This document shows positions 1 to 8,539 of a stretch of DNA of 33,801 nucleotides, one piece after another. The notes beneath the pieces were generated by a model. That model made no database searches, had not been told where the DNA came from, and saw nothing but the letters and a program-made list of their open reading frames with translations. The number at the start of each line of letters is the position of its first letter. The stretch's first letter is position 1. The translations under genes and the position numbers were made by a program. Origin of the DNA: Stemphylium vesicarium (Eukaryota; Ascomycota; Dothideomycetes; Pleosporales; Pleosporaceae); assembly GCA_004380135.1 (NCBI GenBank), contig QXCR01000233.1, positions 1 through 33,801 on the forward strand. The letters are read 5' to 3'.

Positions 1-1070
1 TCTCCGCTATGGGCGCCTGTCAGCTGCGGTAGCGCGATAGGCAGGTCAACGACCTCGCCGTCGCTGTTGACATAGTGCGCAACGACGCCTAGGAAGCCAC
101 GCTTGCCTCCCTTTGTTGTCCATCCGTCAAAGCTGATGTGGATTTTGCTCAACGCTGTTGACAATGCGGCCTTGACAATAGGCTGCAGGTGCTCGTACAG
201 ACGCATTACGAAGCGCGATACGCTTGTATGGTGAGTCCACAAAGCCCTAGCTGCCTCTGGGTTCGCAGCCCTAAGCATTGCGCGAAACGCCGGCGTTTCG
301 AACTCGCGCAGCGGGTGATTGTTTTCGACGAGCCAACTAACGGCGGCCACGCGAAAGTCCTGGCAGTCAAAGCCAGATAGCTCGTTAGCAACAGCCTGGG
401 TAACCTTGATCTTGCCGTTCTTGATAATAGCACGCAGCGACCCATCGACTACGTTTGTTAGACGCGCCTTACTAGGCGCTAGGTAACTATGGCCGCGCTT
501 CTTTTGCTCAAGGTGGCGCGCCGACGTTGACGTTGATGTTGTCGTCTCGTACAAGCCACCGCCGCCAGCATCTATAACCTTGCGCTGGTGGCAGTAACGG
601 CAGACAAAGAAGATTCGCGATGGGTCGTTGCGTAGCGCAACGCGATAACCGTGCTGGTATACCCAGCTTTTCTTCTGCTTCTGGGTCGCTAACGGCTTCA
701 TATATTTAGGCATGCGTAGGAAGTCAATGCCCTCGAAGTCGTCTTCAAACGGCGCGTCAAATCCCTCCTCTACTGTATTGTTGTCCTCCGCTGTAGCTAC
801 TGTGGCGGCTTTGCTGCCCTCGGTAGGCGCGACATGGGCGTCTGCGGCTTGGGGATCGGCTTGGGTATCGCGCCATCGCGACTTGAAGGTAGACGGCGCG
901 GTCGCCTCGGTTGCTTGGGTTGCTGCAACTATCGCCTTGCGTGGCGATAGACGCTGAGATTGCGACGCGTCAATGTCAATAGGCTGTGACGCGATACCGC
1001 TCAGCTTTAGGCGCTTGTTTAGGCCATTGCCACCTCTATACTTCCGCTTAGTAGCTTGGGGCGCTGGCAT
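1..1070 (-). CDS. hAT-family transposase, N-terminal part (runs off the window)
   Basis: The minus strand is open without a stop from an ATG at 1070 to the window edge (356 codons). It lines up along its length with the complete hAT transposase at 23273-25867. Shared landmarks are a BED-type zinc finger around 720-490 (CRYCHQ, then LYETTT and SARHL), the block SWLVENNHPLREFE, and the first catalytic aspartate in HISFDGWTTKGGKRGFLG near 130-60. The N-terminal ~115 residues are low complexity and differ from the second copy. The remaining catalytic residues and the C-terminal dimerisation domain would lie outside the window. The protein would cut and paste its own element in the nucleus. No lesion is visible in the part seen, so it could belong to an intact copy. 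Confidence 0.85.
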   Translation of the reverse strand, partial: MPAPQATKRKYRGGNGLNKRLKLSGIASQPIDIDASQSQRLSPRKAIVAATQATEATAPSTFKSRWRDTQADPQAADAHVAPTEGSKAATVATAEDNNTVEEGFDAPFEDDFEGIDFLRMPKYMKPLATQKQKKSWVYQHGYRVALRNDPSRIFFVCRYCHQRKVIDAGGGGLYETTTSTSTSARHLEQKKRGHSYLAPSKARLTNVVDGSLRAIIKNGKIKVTQAVANELSGFDCQDFRVAAVSWLVENNHPLREFETPAFRAMLRAANPEAARALWTHHTSVSRFVMRLYEHLQPIVKAALSTALSKIHISFDGWTTKGGKRGFLGVVAHYVNSDGEVVDLPIALPQLTGAHSG

Positions 1071-1199
1071 AGCGGCAACAATAGTAATAGTGATAAGGAA
1101 GGGCAGTACAGAAGGCGTTGCCGGCACTCAAAAGATAGGACGACGCGCCATTCGGTTGGATGGGCACGCTAGAATAGAGCGCTGAAAGGCTTACTAAGC

Positions 1200-1429
1200 T
1201 AGCTACAACACCAGAAAACTATCGCGAGATCGTCTATACAGGTAACTCTAAAACCTCATAAAAAAACCTACTAGCAGCGAAGTTATCAAGCTAATCAAGC
1301 TTTCCAATCAAGCCTGCCCTCTAAGGCTTGATTGGAACCTAATTTTTTAACTCGAGGCTTGACTTGATTGACCAGTCACGTGACCATCAAGCTCGATCAA
1401 GCCGATCAAGCCAGCTTGATTGTTAGCAA
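1200..1429 (-). repeat. 5' terminal and subterminal region of the hAT copy, rich in TCAAGC/GCTTGA
   Basis: Between the transposase start and the interrupted gene at 1430 lies an AT-rich leader followed by a dense cluster of TCAAGC and GCTTGA hexamers in both orientations (about 1285-1415), including CACGTGA at 1375-1381. hAT ends typically carry such subterminal clusters as transposase-binding sites. The same hexamer crowds the hAT ends at 20360-20480 and 21170-21370. The outer boundary is placed near 1428 because homology to the interrupted gene begins there. The other end and the target-site duplication lie outside the window. Confidence 0.6.
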
Positions 1430-1945
1430 CTATGCCGACAAGTTAGATGGACATTGCGTTTCCGATGCGACGATTTCATATGAAGATGGCCCAGTTGCCG
1501 CCGTGGGAGGGTGCAACGGGCTTGGTATAACGGAGCTGCGAAGCCCAAGCGGCACATGTACTCCGCACTCATGTTGGAAAGTCAATGGTCTATCGAAGTC
1601 CTTGACCCAGGTGTTCGAAGCCGTATCGAAGTAGGAGAAGTTCAATCCATTAGGATAAAGCACATCGGATTCAGATGCTTTCATCTTCTTCTTACTGACC
1701 TTGTAGTGCGTGCCAAGGAATGATTTAGATGTTGATGCAATAGTGATACCAGTGGAGTATCCCGACGCATATTCTGTAAGCGGGTCGTAGTCTCTTAAAA
1801 GCTTTGTAGGCGATCCGGATTGCGGTTTGGTAGGATAAGCCAACATGAAGATTTTCCACGTTGCATCGCGATACGCGGCAAGAGACTTTTTGGTTGCATG
1901 GCGTAGTGGTGCAGGGCTGCGTCCTGACAATCGGAGTGCTCTCAA
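1430..1945 (-). pseudogene. Gene fragment resembling DUF3638/DUF6606 fungal proteins, interrupted by hAT
   Basis: A 171-codon minus-strand reading frame contains blocks such as TWKIFMLAYPTK, TKLLRDYDPL, ITIASTSKSFLGTHYK, LNFSYFD and SYEIVASETQCPS. From memory these resemble a stretch of the very large fungal DUF3638/DUF6606 proteins; this cannot be confirmed without a profile search. The frame stops one codon after LSA, exactly where the TCAAGC-rich hAT end begins, so the stop is supplied by the inserted element. No start or upstream part of such a large protein is present, and a pogo relic abuts the other side. It is a non-functional remnant of about 500 bp. The family call is tentative; that it is coding-derived is somewhat more certain. 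Confidence 0.4.
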
Positions 1946-1993
1946 AATCAGAGCGTCTCTTTTCTAAGGCAAAATGGGAGCGCCGAGAAGTTC

Positions 1994-2589
1994 GATAAGT
2001 ACTTCAAGGTGGCTCTCGTGAGTTTGTAACGGACCTGGCATGTATTTGCGCGGATGGTACTTCACTGGAGCCGTCGGTCATCTTCGCGGGAAAGCAAGGA
2101 CTTCGCAGTGCCTGGGTAGAGGACGTAGAGGCAGGAGAACACGAGGTCTTTTTCAGCAATACACCTACTGGGTGGTCGAACGACGACAACGGATTGTCCT
2201 GGTTTGAACAAGTATTCGATCGCGTCACAAAGGAGAAAGCTGCTCGAGGTTGGAGACTTCTCATCCTCGACGGCCACGGTAGCCACCTCACATAGATATT
2301 TATAGACTATTGTGAGCTGAATCACATCTTTCTGCTCGTCCTTCCACCCTATTCAACACACAGTTTGCAACCCCTTGATGTGGTAATGTTTTCGACACTC
2401 TCGGGGAAGTATTCTCAAAACTTGGAAGCCTACCCTCACCGAACTCAAGGCCTTGTACCTGTTACTGAAGGCGACTTTTTCCTACTCTTTTGGGACACCC
2501 ACAACGCCTCCTTTGTTATAGCAATGCTTCTAGACCGAGTTTCTCGTGAGGCAAAAACAGAACTAGCCTACCCAAGCCGCATCTAGGCG
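1994..2589 (+). pseudogene. Pogo/Fot1-like DDE_1 transposase relic
   Basis: The plus strand encodes a degenerate DDE_1-type core: GGSREFVTDLACICADGT, then TGWSNDDNGLSWFEQVF, LLILDGHGSHLT with the second catalytic aspartate, and LPPYSTHSLQPLDVVMFSTL, followed by FFLLFWDTHNASF. One in-frame TAG interrupts it right after SHLT (near 2294), and another stop precedes the conserved part. The N-terminal DNA-binding half is missing, no start codon fits, and no terminal inverted repeats were found. The motif order is the same as in the better-preserved elements at 8540-10398 and 13053-14865, but the sequence is clearly a different lineage. It is a dead fragment. Confidence 0.75.
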
Positions 2590-2822
2590 ATCAGAGAGTG
2601 GTTCGGATGGAACTCGCTCCTTTAGCATGTACTATCACGTAACTAAATGCGTTGATGCGAGTAGCTGACTTCACATGAGAGCGATCGGACTTGCAGCACG
2701 ATCGTTATATTGAGTGGTCGACATGTGTTGTTGTATCCATGTTCCCCATGCTATGCAAGTACGAATCTGGCTACTTGGGTATACCGTAGAAGGCGCCGCC
2801 AATTCACACCACTTCCGTTGCC

Positions 2823-4368
2823 TCACGGGTAAATGCCACTGCTCACCTTCGTTATAACGTTCTCCAAATAGTCGCCCCAAAGCCCTCTGTTTGAGTCGTG
2901 ACCACTATTCATCTTTACCCGATATCCATAGTCCAAAATGGTAGCATAAAAGCTAATTAGTTTGAAGATGCCTTGGACAGAGCGCGTCGACAGATTTGTA
3001 AATTTTTCGTCTGGTCCGAGGATCGTGATGTCTCCTGTGGAAGATGTTGGGTAGGCGTAGTAGATCTTGTGCTCATGACCGATGATCGTAAGGGCGGGTT
3101 CAAGGAGGGCTGTAACGGAGGGGTCGTCTTCATTGATATTGGGATTTTGAATCTCGTTCGAATCATGCCCGACTGCAAAAGTAGAAACAGATTCGCGTCC
3201 CGATCCTGGAGTTCCAATGAAAGCGCTCCTCGCCAACTCCATCTTTTTTCGTAAACTCGCCGCCATCCAGATGCCCATTTGTAGCTCTGCCTCTTTCTGG
3301 TCGCCGTTCTCTGGTTTCACCTCAATCCCCGAAAAGAGGACCGCACGCGAGGTGAAATTATCCGTCGTATGGGAAACATGTATTGCGCTGGCTCCTTCTA
3401 ACTGTTCGTAAAGAGCACGGAAATGCGGGTCGAGATACGAGTACGAGAAGCAAAAATCGGTCTTGCGAAAGAGATGGCGTTCCTTGCTCGGTGCAGAGGG
3501 GTCCGGTATGCGAGAGAGGTACAGTGGGTTTATGCTTTGGGATTGCCTGCAAAGTTAGCGACGAAGGCACATAGGAGAATTGGACTTACACGCTCTCAGC
3601 CCTCCATTTATCCCCGCCATGAAGCTTGATAGCAAGCTCAATAAGTGGCCAGACAACGCTGAAGCACCATGCGTTTTCGTCTCTTCCAAACTTTGTGCAA
3701 AGAGTGACACCCTGAAATATCTTTTTCACTTGTTGTAGGGTGTCGGCGAGCCCAAAGTCGGCTAGCGTTCGTTTATCCGTGTGATCGAAGGCGTTTTCGT
3801 CAATGGGCTCCATGGATATTGACAGCCGAAAATCTGGGTCTTGCTCAATTGCGTCCCTCAAACCTCCTGGAATGTAGCCACCCTTGAGAGCACTGTCCAA
3901 CTGCCTTCTCAGCCGCCCGAGGCGTGTCATAGCTTCCTCCGACAGTGGCTGGGGGGGCATGGTTATTGGGGAGAGCGAAATCGAGGGTCGAGCGGTCCGC
4001 AGTTCGGTAAGATGACGACTTGGGCTGGAGGTTCGCTTTGCGCTGCCCGTTGCCGTCAAAACGGTACGGTCAGACAAAACAACGCTAGCAATTGACGATG
4101 TACTTTGTTCGGAGAGAGGGTCATTATGCTTGCGCCGTCTTTTGCTTGGGCTGGAGCTGCGCGAGGTATTGCCATTATCCATATCGCATGGCGAGGCGGC
4201 GCGGGGTCGTTTCAGAGATCGTGTAGGTGTGGTTGCGCGCGATGTCGGAGGAGTCGGTGCGCGCAACGGCGATGCGGTAAGCGCTGGGTCCGGACAGGCG
4301 CCCAGCCAGTCCTGAACTCGAGACTGTGAAGAGGAGGACGAGGGCGAGGAATGAGATAAATAAGTCAT
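2823..4368 (-). CDS. PD-(D/E)XK nuclease-like domain protein (two exons)
   Basis: The gene reads on the minus strand as exon 1 4368-3590 and exon 2 3546-2823, joined by a 43-nt intron with GTAAGT donor, GCTAAC branch site and CAG acceptor. The join keeps frame (1503 nt, 500 aa). Residues 1-130 are Ser/Pro-rich and disordered with a basic nuclear-signal-like stretch (SKRRRKH). A helical region follows, then a PD-(D/E)XK-like core: D290 in KTDF, E335-V-K337 in FSGIEVKPENGD, and a following helix EAELQMGIWMAASLRKK. The layout matches fungal proteins annotated as PD-(D/E)XK nuclease-like (PF20516-type), a large lineage-specific family of unknown role. The restriction-enzyme fold suggests DNA cleavage or binding, but activity is unproven. 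No lesion is visible. It stands alone between repeat-rich stretches. Confidence 0.8.
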
Positions 4369-5927
4369 TGCGGCAGAGAATGGTAGAGAAGTTGTTTGTG
4401 CATGCTTCTAAAGGACAAGATTGGGTAAGCCGGTTTCTATGCCAAGTGGGTTTTCCCCAGCAACCCAAAACAGTGGGCGCTCCGCCTAACCGGCAGAGAG
4501 CCAAGACCCGACAAATGTGCACAGAACATCGCGGCTTCCTCTTCCTGTTATTGGATGGACTAAATGGCATTCATGAAATGAGACTGTAGAGCCACCCACA
4601 AAAGCGATTATCGCGAGACTTCTTGGTATGTTGTTCTATAGATGTATGCAAAACTTTCCAGCTATTCAGAATATTTTCTGGGTTGCCGTACTGAGCGGGT
4701 GCGAGTCGTTTTGGGTGGTGGAGCCGGCGGCGCAGGTGCAGCGTCAGGCCGATTTCCAGCACCTACAACACGACAACGCTTTGTCGGAATTTTGGCGGCT
4801 CTGCGTAAAGTTTTTCGCGTGCCTTTGTTGAGTGTACCGCGAGATTTTTGTGAGGTTGAAGCGTCGCGTTGCTGCTTTTTGAGCGCGCGCGAAATTGGTG
4901 ATCATCCTCCTCGTAGGGGTATACGACGAGCAGTGAGCTCCTCTATATACTTCACAAGCTCCTCCTCTTGTTGTGGGGTAAGCTTTTGTTATGCAATTGC
5001 TTGCTCTTCACGCGATCGCGTCTCGCGTCGATATCTTCGCGTCAACGTTGAGCGCACAACACCATGCTCTTTCGATATCTGGGTCGAGGGAATATCTTGT
5101 TCTTTCTCATAAGTATCACTCTTCAAAGGCTTCTTCTAGCGCCATTATGGCGTTAAGCTGTGGTGTTGTGAAGTATAGGTGCATTGGACGCCTCGGCGCA
5201 TTGCGCGCACGGGCACGTTGTTGCGGGTACCTAACAAGATGATTTGTCTCTATATACGCATCAATCGGACATATCTGCCACCATTATTGTACAAAGTATG
5301 CGGGTGAATGCGTACAGGCTGTATGGGGAAGTCGGGCGCTATGCTGCTTGCGAGACTAGTGGCGCGGAGCCAACGCGCGCGCACGTGAGGCAGGCAGCAG
5401 AGTTCCGATGACTCAGCCGGGCTTGCTCCACTCCTTGCGGCTGATAACTGCCAACCACCCAACCTGCTCAACCACCCGACCTTCGCCCAACTTGCCATCG
5501 TCTCCATCGATTCCATCACCGCGTTGGCACTTATTCTGACCCATGTTGATACCGAACCTCACGCGCACCACGACCGTTGCGAACCTCGCGCGCGCCACGA
5601 TCGTCGCAATCAACCAAGCGCCAGCTTCCTCCCCACCTGCCGCCGTCTACCTCCCTCTTGCCCTGACTACCTGTTGACAACCTCGGTTCACCATCCTTGC
5701 GAATCTTCACAAGGCCTCTGAGTCCGCTCATTGGGGTGTTACTCTGCCTGGCACAGAAATAGTCCATCGGGGAGGTTGGCGGTGCATGCGGGCAGGAGCT
5801 GCTACTTCGAGTCAGGGCTGCTCACCATACAAAGCCCGGGAGGGCTGGGTTCCTTGCCATCATCGTGGCGAGGGGTTCTCAAAGTGAGTTGCTAGATATT
5901 GCTGCATGACTGATTGCCAACTAGATC
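4369..5927. other. Long intergenic stretch with a repeat copy and a 27-bp tandem duplication
   Basis: No convincing gene was found in these 1.5 kb. The stretch contains copy A of the dispersed repeat (4581-4860). At 5554-5607 a 27-bp unit (starting GAACCTC and ending GC) occurs twice in tandem with a few differences. It also carries the presumed promoter of the PD-(D/E)XK gene on the left and of the orphan gene at 5928 on the right. A GCN4/AP-1-like TGACTCA lies near 5409, of unknown relevance. Short open frames here look like chance frames in GC-rich DNA. Confidence 0.5.
4581..4860 (+). repeat. Dispersed repeat, copy A
   Basis: The head, beginning CTGTAGAGCCAC and containing ATTATCGCGAGA (4584-4619), matches 12768-12810 and, more loosely, 32808-32852. 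A second block (about 4728-4860), with AGCACCTACAAC, CTTTGTCG and CGCGAGATTT, matches 32945-33070. The two blocks lie in the same order and at similar spacing as at 32766-33241, so this is a diverged copy of one element missing its 3' end. No transposase or terminal repeat identifies its class. Confidence 0.6.
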
Positions 5928-7586
5928 ATGCCTAAAAAGAAACGTTCTAAGAGTGGTGTGCCTGCACTCCTTTACGCAGAACCCTCAGAGATAGATGAAC
6001 CTCTTCTGGGTTCTCTGTCAATCAAGCAATCTTCTTCCAGCAATCACATATCTTTGCTTGTGACAGCCTCTATCTCTCTTCCTGGCTCTGATAAAAAGCA
6101 GAACTTCGTTTTGGGGTACGACGCGGACAATCTGGTTCCTGGCACTACTGCGTTGGCTGCAAACGCAGACTCGTGTAATACTGCCTCGCTAGAGAAGATT
6201 GCCCGAGATGGTCTCCCCAGAATGCACACCCTATCGCTGACTCTCAAATCTGCTTGTTCAATTTGGTATATGCGACAAGCGCTTCCCACCACTTGCCCGC
6301 AGCTGGTTGAGATCGCTAAAGCCTTCAAAGTGCATCTTATAATCGACTTCAGCTGGCTGCAGCAACGTTATCAGTCTTGCATCCGCCGTCTAGTCAACAA
6401 GACGACAGGCTTATATGGCTTTCCAGTTGGCGAAACACTTGCGCAGTTTGAGCGAGGAGATTGGACCATATTCCAGCCTCTAAGAGCCACCAATGAACCT
6501 CTCAATGAACTCCCTGCTTATTTCGAGATTTTAAATAAGCGATCAGGGTGTAGTAAGCGATATGTCGTACTGCCTAGCTTATTTTATGACTTACCAGCAC
6601 ACGCAGCGATAAGCCCAAGTTCCTCCCCACCGCCACCCAAGCGTGCTATCTTCACATCGGAAGCACTCGGGTTTCTTCCTCAATCACCAACTGAGGTCGC
6701 CACATCACCGTCCCGCAGTATCACCTCGCCGCCCTCTGAGCGTGCTATCCTGGAATTGGAAGCATTCGGTTTTCCTGCTCAATCACCAACTGAGGTCGCT
6801 ACATCACCGTCCTGCGATACCACCATCGACGAATCAAGTTCGAGATCTGTCCTGGACGAGCCGAGCTTCGGAACCTCTGCGTTCCCAGATAGGCAAGATG
6901 TTGCTATCAGCGGTGCTGTGGCACACCAAATTCCCCATGCGTTCGAAGCATCTCCTAGGCATTTTTTTCCCCACCCTGGAATATCGCCTCTTGTTTACGA
7001 CGCCTCCGAGCGCAGCTCGACTCCATCGTCTCAAACACGGTTCTCCCAGTCGCTCTCGAACAAGCACCTCCAGGACGTTTTGGACCGATTCGACCACGCT
7101 TATCTCCGCCTAGAGCGTGCAGACCACGAGTTCCGTGACCACCTCGACGACGCCAAAGAAGAGGCTCAATGGAATATCATAGTGGCGAAGGACGAAGGCA
7201 TCGAATCGCTCAATGATACTCGCGACGCTGTTCTGCACGAGGTTGCAGACAAGTTGCTCACCCAGACTGACGACTTCGAGAAGTATCTGGACACCATTGT
7301 GAGGGATATCATAGGCAAGGCAGATGAGGAGGCGGCGGCTATCATAAGGAAGGCAGATGAGAAGGCGGCGGCCATGATGAGCAAGGCGGATGAGAAGATG
7401 AGGGATGCGGCGACCATGATGAGCAGGGTGGAGAAGATGGCGAAGGCGGCAACGGCTTCATTATGGGACACAGCTACCAAGGCGAGCGGAGATCGCGATG
7501 CAAACTCAAGGCGACCTTTCTCAAGAGGAAAGGGTGGTTACAGAGGGCTCAGATCTCGGTCTTTTCGGCACCGGATCGAGCACTAG
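5928..7586 (+). CDS. Orphan protein with NLS-like start, internal repeats and C-terminal coiled coil
   Basis: An uninterrupted 552-codon frame starts at ATG 5928 with MPKKKRSKSG, a basic nuclear-signal-like start. I do not recognise the family. Residues ~30-220 look globular. Residues ~225-300 hold two copies of a proline/serine-rich unit of about 33 residues, both ending QSPTEVATSPS. Residues ~380-520 form a long charged helix with heptad-like repeats, including three units built on KADEKAAAM near residues 463-490, so a coiled coil is likely. The tail is Arg/Gly-rich (FSRGKGGYRGLRSRS), as in many nucleic-acid-binding proteins. It is the only long host-type gene on the plus strand. A nuclear scaffold or DNA/RNA-associated role is conceivable, but this is inference from composition only. 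Confidence 0.7.
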   Translation: MPKKKRSKSGVPALLYAEPSEIDEPLLGSLSIKQSSSSNHISLLVTASISLPGSDKKQNFVLGYDADNLVPGTTALAANADSCNTASLEKIARDGLPRMHTLSLTLKSACSIWYMRQALPTTCPQLVEIAKAFKVHLIIDFSWLQQRYQSCIRRLVNKTTGLYGFPVGETLAQFERGDWTIFQPLRATNEPLNELPAYFEILNKRSGCSKRYVVLPSLFYDLPAHAAISPSSSPPPPKRAIFTSEALGFLPQSPTEVATSPSRSITSPPSERAILELEAFGFPAQSPTEVATSPSCDTTIDESSSRSVLDEPSFGTSAFPDRQDVAISGAVAHQIPHAFEASPRHFFPHPGISPLVYDASERSSTPSSQTRFSQSLSNKHLQDVLDRFDHAYLRLERADHEFRDHLDDAKEEAQWNIIVAKDEGIESLNDTRDAVLHEVADKLLTQTDDFEKYLDTIVRDIIGKADEEAAAIIRKADEKAAAMMSKADEKMRDAATMMSRVEKMAKAATASLWDTATKASGDRDANSRRPFSRGKGGYRGLRSRSFRHRIEH

Positions 7587-8537
7587 CTTTTGCTCGAGAA
7601 GCTTTCTTTAGCCCGACCTCAATTTTTGGGCAGATCTTTTCGGATTCCGTTCGCCATGTCTAGATGAATTTACGAAGACTTTGATGGGCCTACGAAGAAA
7701 TGTCACCAATCTTGCCTAATGGACTTTTAATGTTCTTATCTACAACCCTCTTACAGATTTACAAGTGCAATGCGAAGGTGTAGAAACTGATTGTTCTCCT
7801 CGGTGATCCGGAAGGGTTCTGGCTATGCGACGAGGCCGAATGCGGATCGGTTGTCGATCACATCTAGCCAGAGGGGCAATTGTAGCCCAAGTTGGCGCCT
7901 CTACATTCTAGCACTTATCGCCTCTTTCGTCACGTGAAGCTGCCCCGTGAGGCATGTGTCTCCGAATTCACTTGAGCGTTGCAATTGTCAAACCCATCTT
8001 CCTTTTGCTACTCGAGATGTATTAACGCAGTGCCTGGCCGTACAAATGTCTGTTAGACATATACCAAACAGAGCACACTAGTGGATATATCCAAAAGATC
8101 TACTATTCCGATACCATTCTCCTCGGACTGGTGCCCTGCATGACCAATCAGTACTAGTCGATGCGTAGGGAGGAGAGTCTTACTAGCGTTAATGTTTGAG
8201 GCTCTCTCTCTTGTCTCGCACGTCGCACATGCTCCAGGCTGCTCATCCTTTCTCTTATCACCGGAGTGCTTGCTTGCAGGTGCTGGTTCTGATGGTTCCC
8301 AAGCTGGATGAACGGTATCATCTCTGACTACTAGACAGTTTTGATACCCCTAAGATGATCGGTAATAGCTGCCAATCGTGCAACATCCATACATACCTGA
8401 CACAATGTATCGTCTGCAATAGTTTCTTGAGAACTCATCACTCTCCTGGCTTCTTGAGAATGCAGCGGTTGTGAGGCGGAAGAGGAATGACATTGTTAGA
8501 AGTATTGAAAGCTCCTTTATATACCAGTGATCTTGAT
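7587..8537. other. Intergenic stretch without a convincing gene
   Basis: About 950 bp lie between the orphan gene and the pogo element. I see no family signature. On the minus strand an ATG at 8493 opens a small frame that could be spliced (donor GTATGT at 8396, acceptor TAG at 8350) to give about 43 residues beginning MSFLFRLTTAAFSRSQ, a mildly mitochondrial-presequence-like start. This is too short to call without transcript data. Confidence 0.35.
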
Positions 8538-8539
8538 TA

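Noticed and set aside
7321..7440. Short direct repeats in the orphan gene considered as CRISPR-like array
   Set aside because: Spacing is continuous coding of KADE-type heptads in a eukaryotic gene; no repeat/spacer structure.
8318..8493. Small spliced minus-strand frame (~43 aa, GTATGT/TAG intron)
   Set aside because: Too short, no family, and such splice-site pairs occur by chance; needs transcript evidence.
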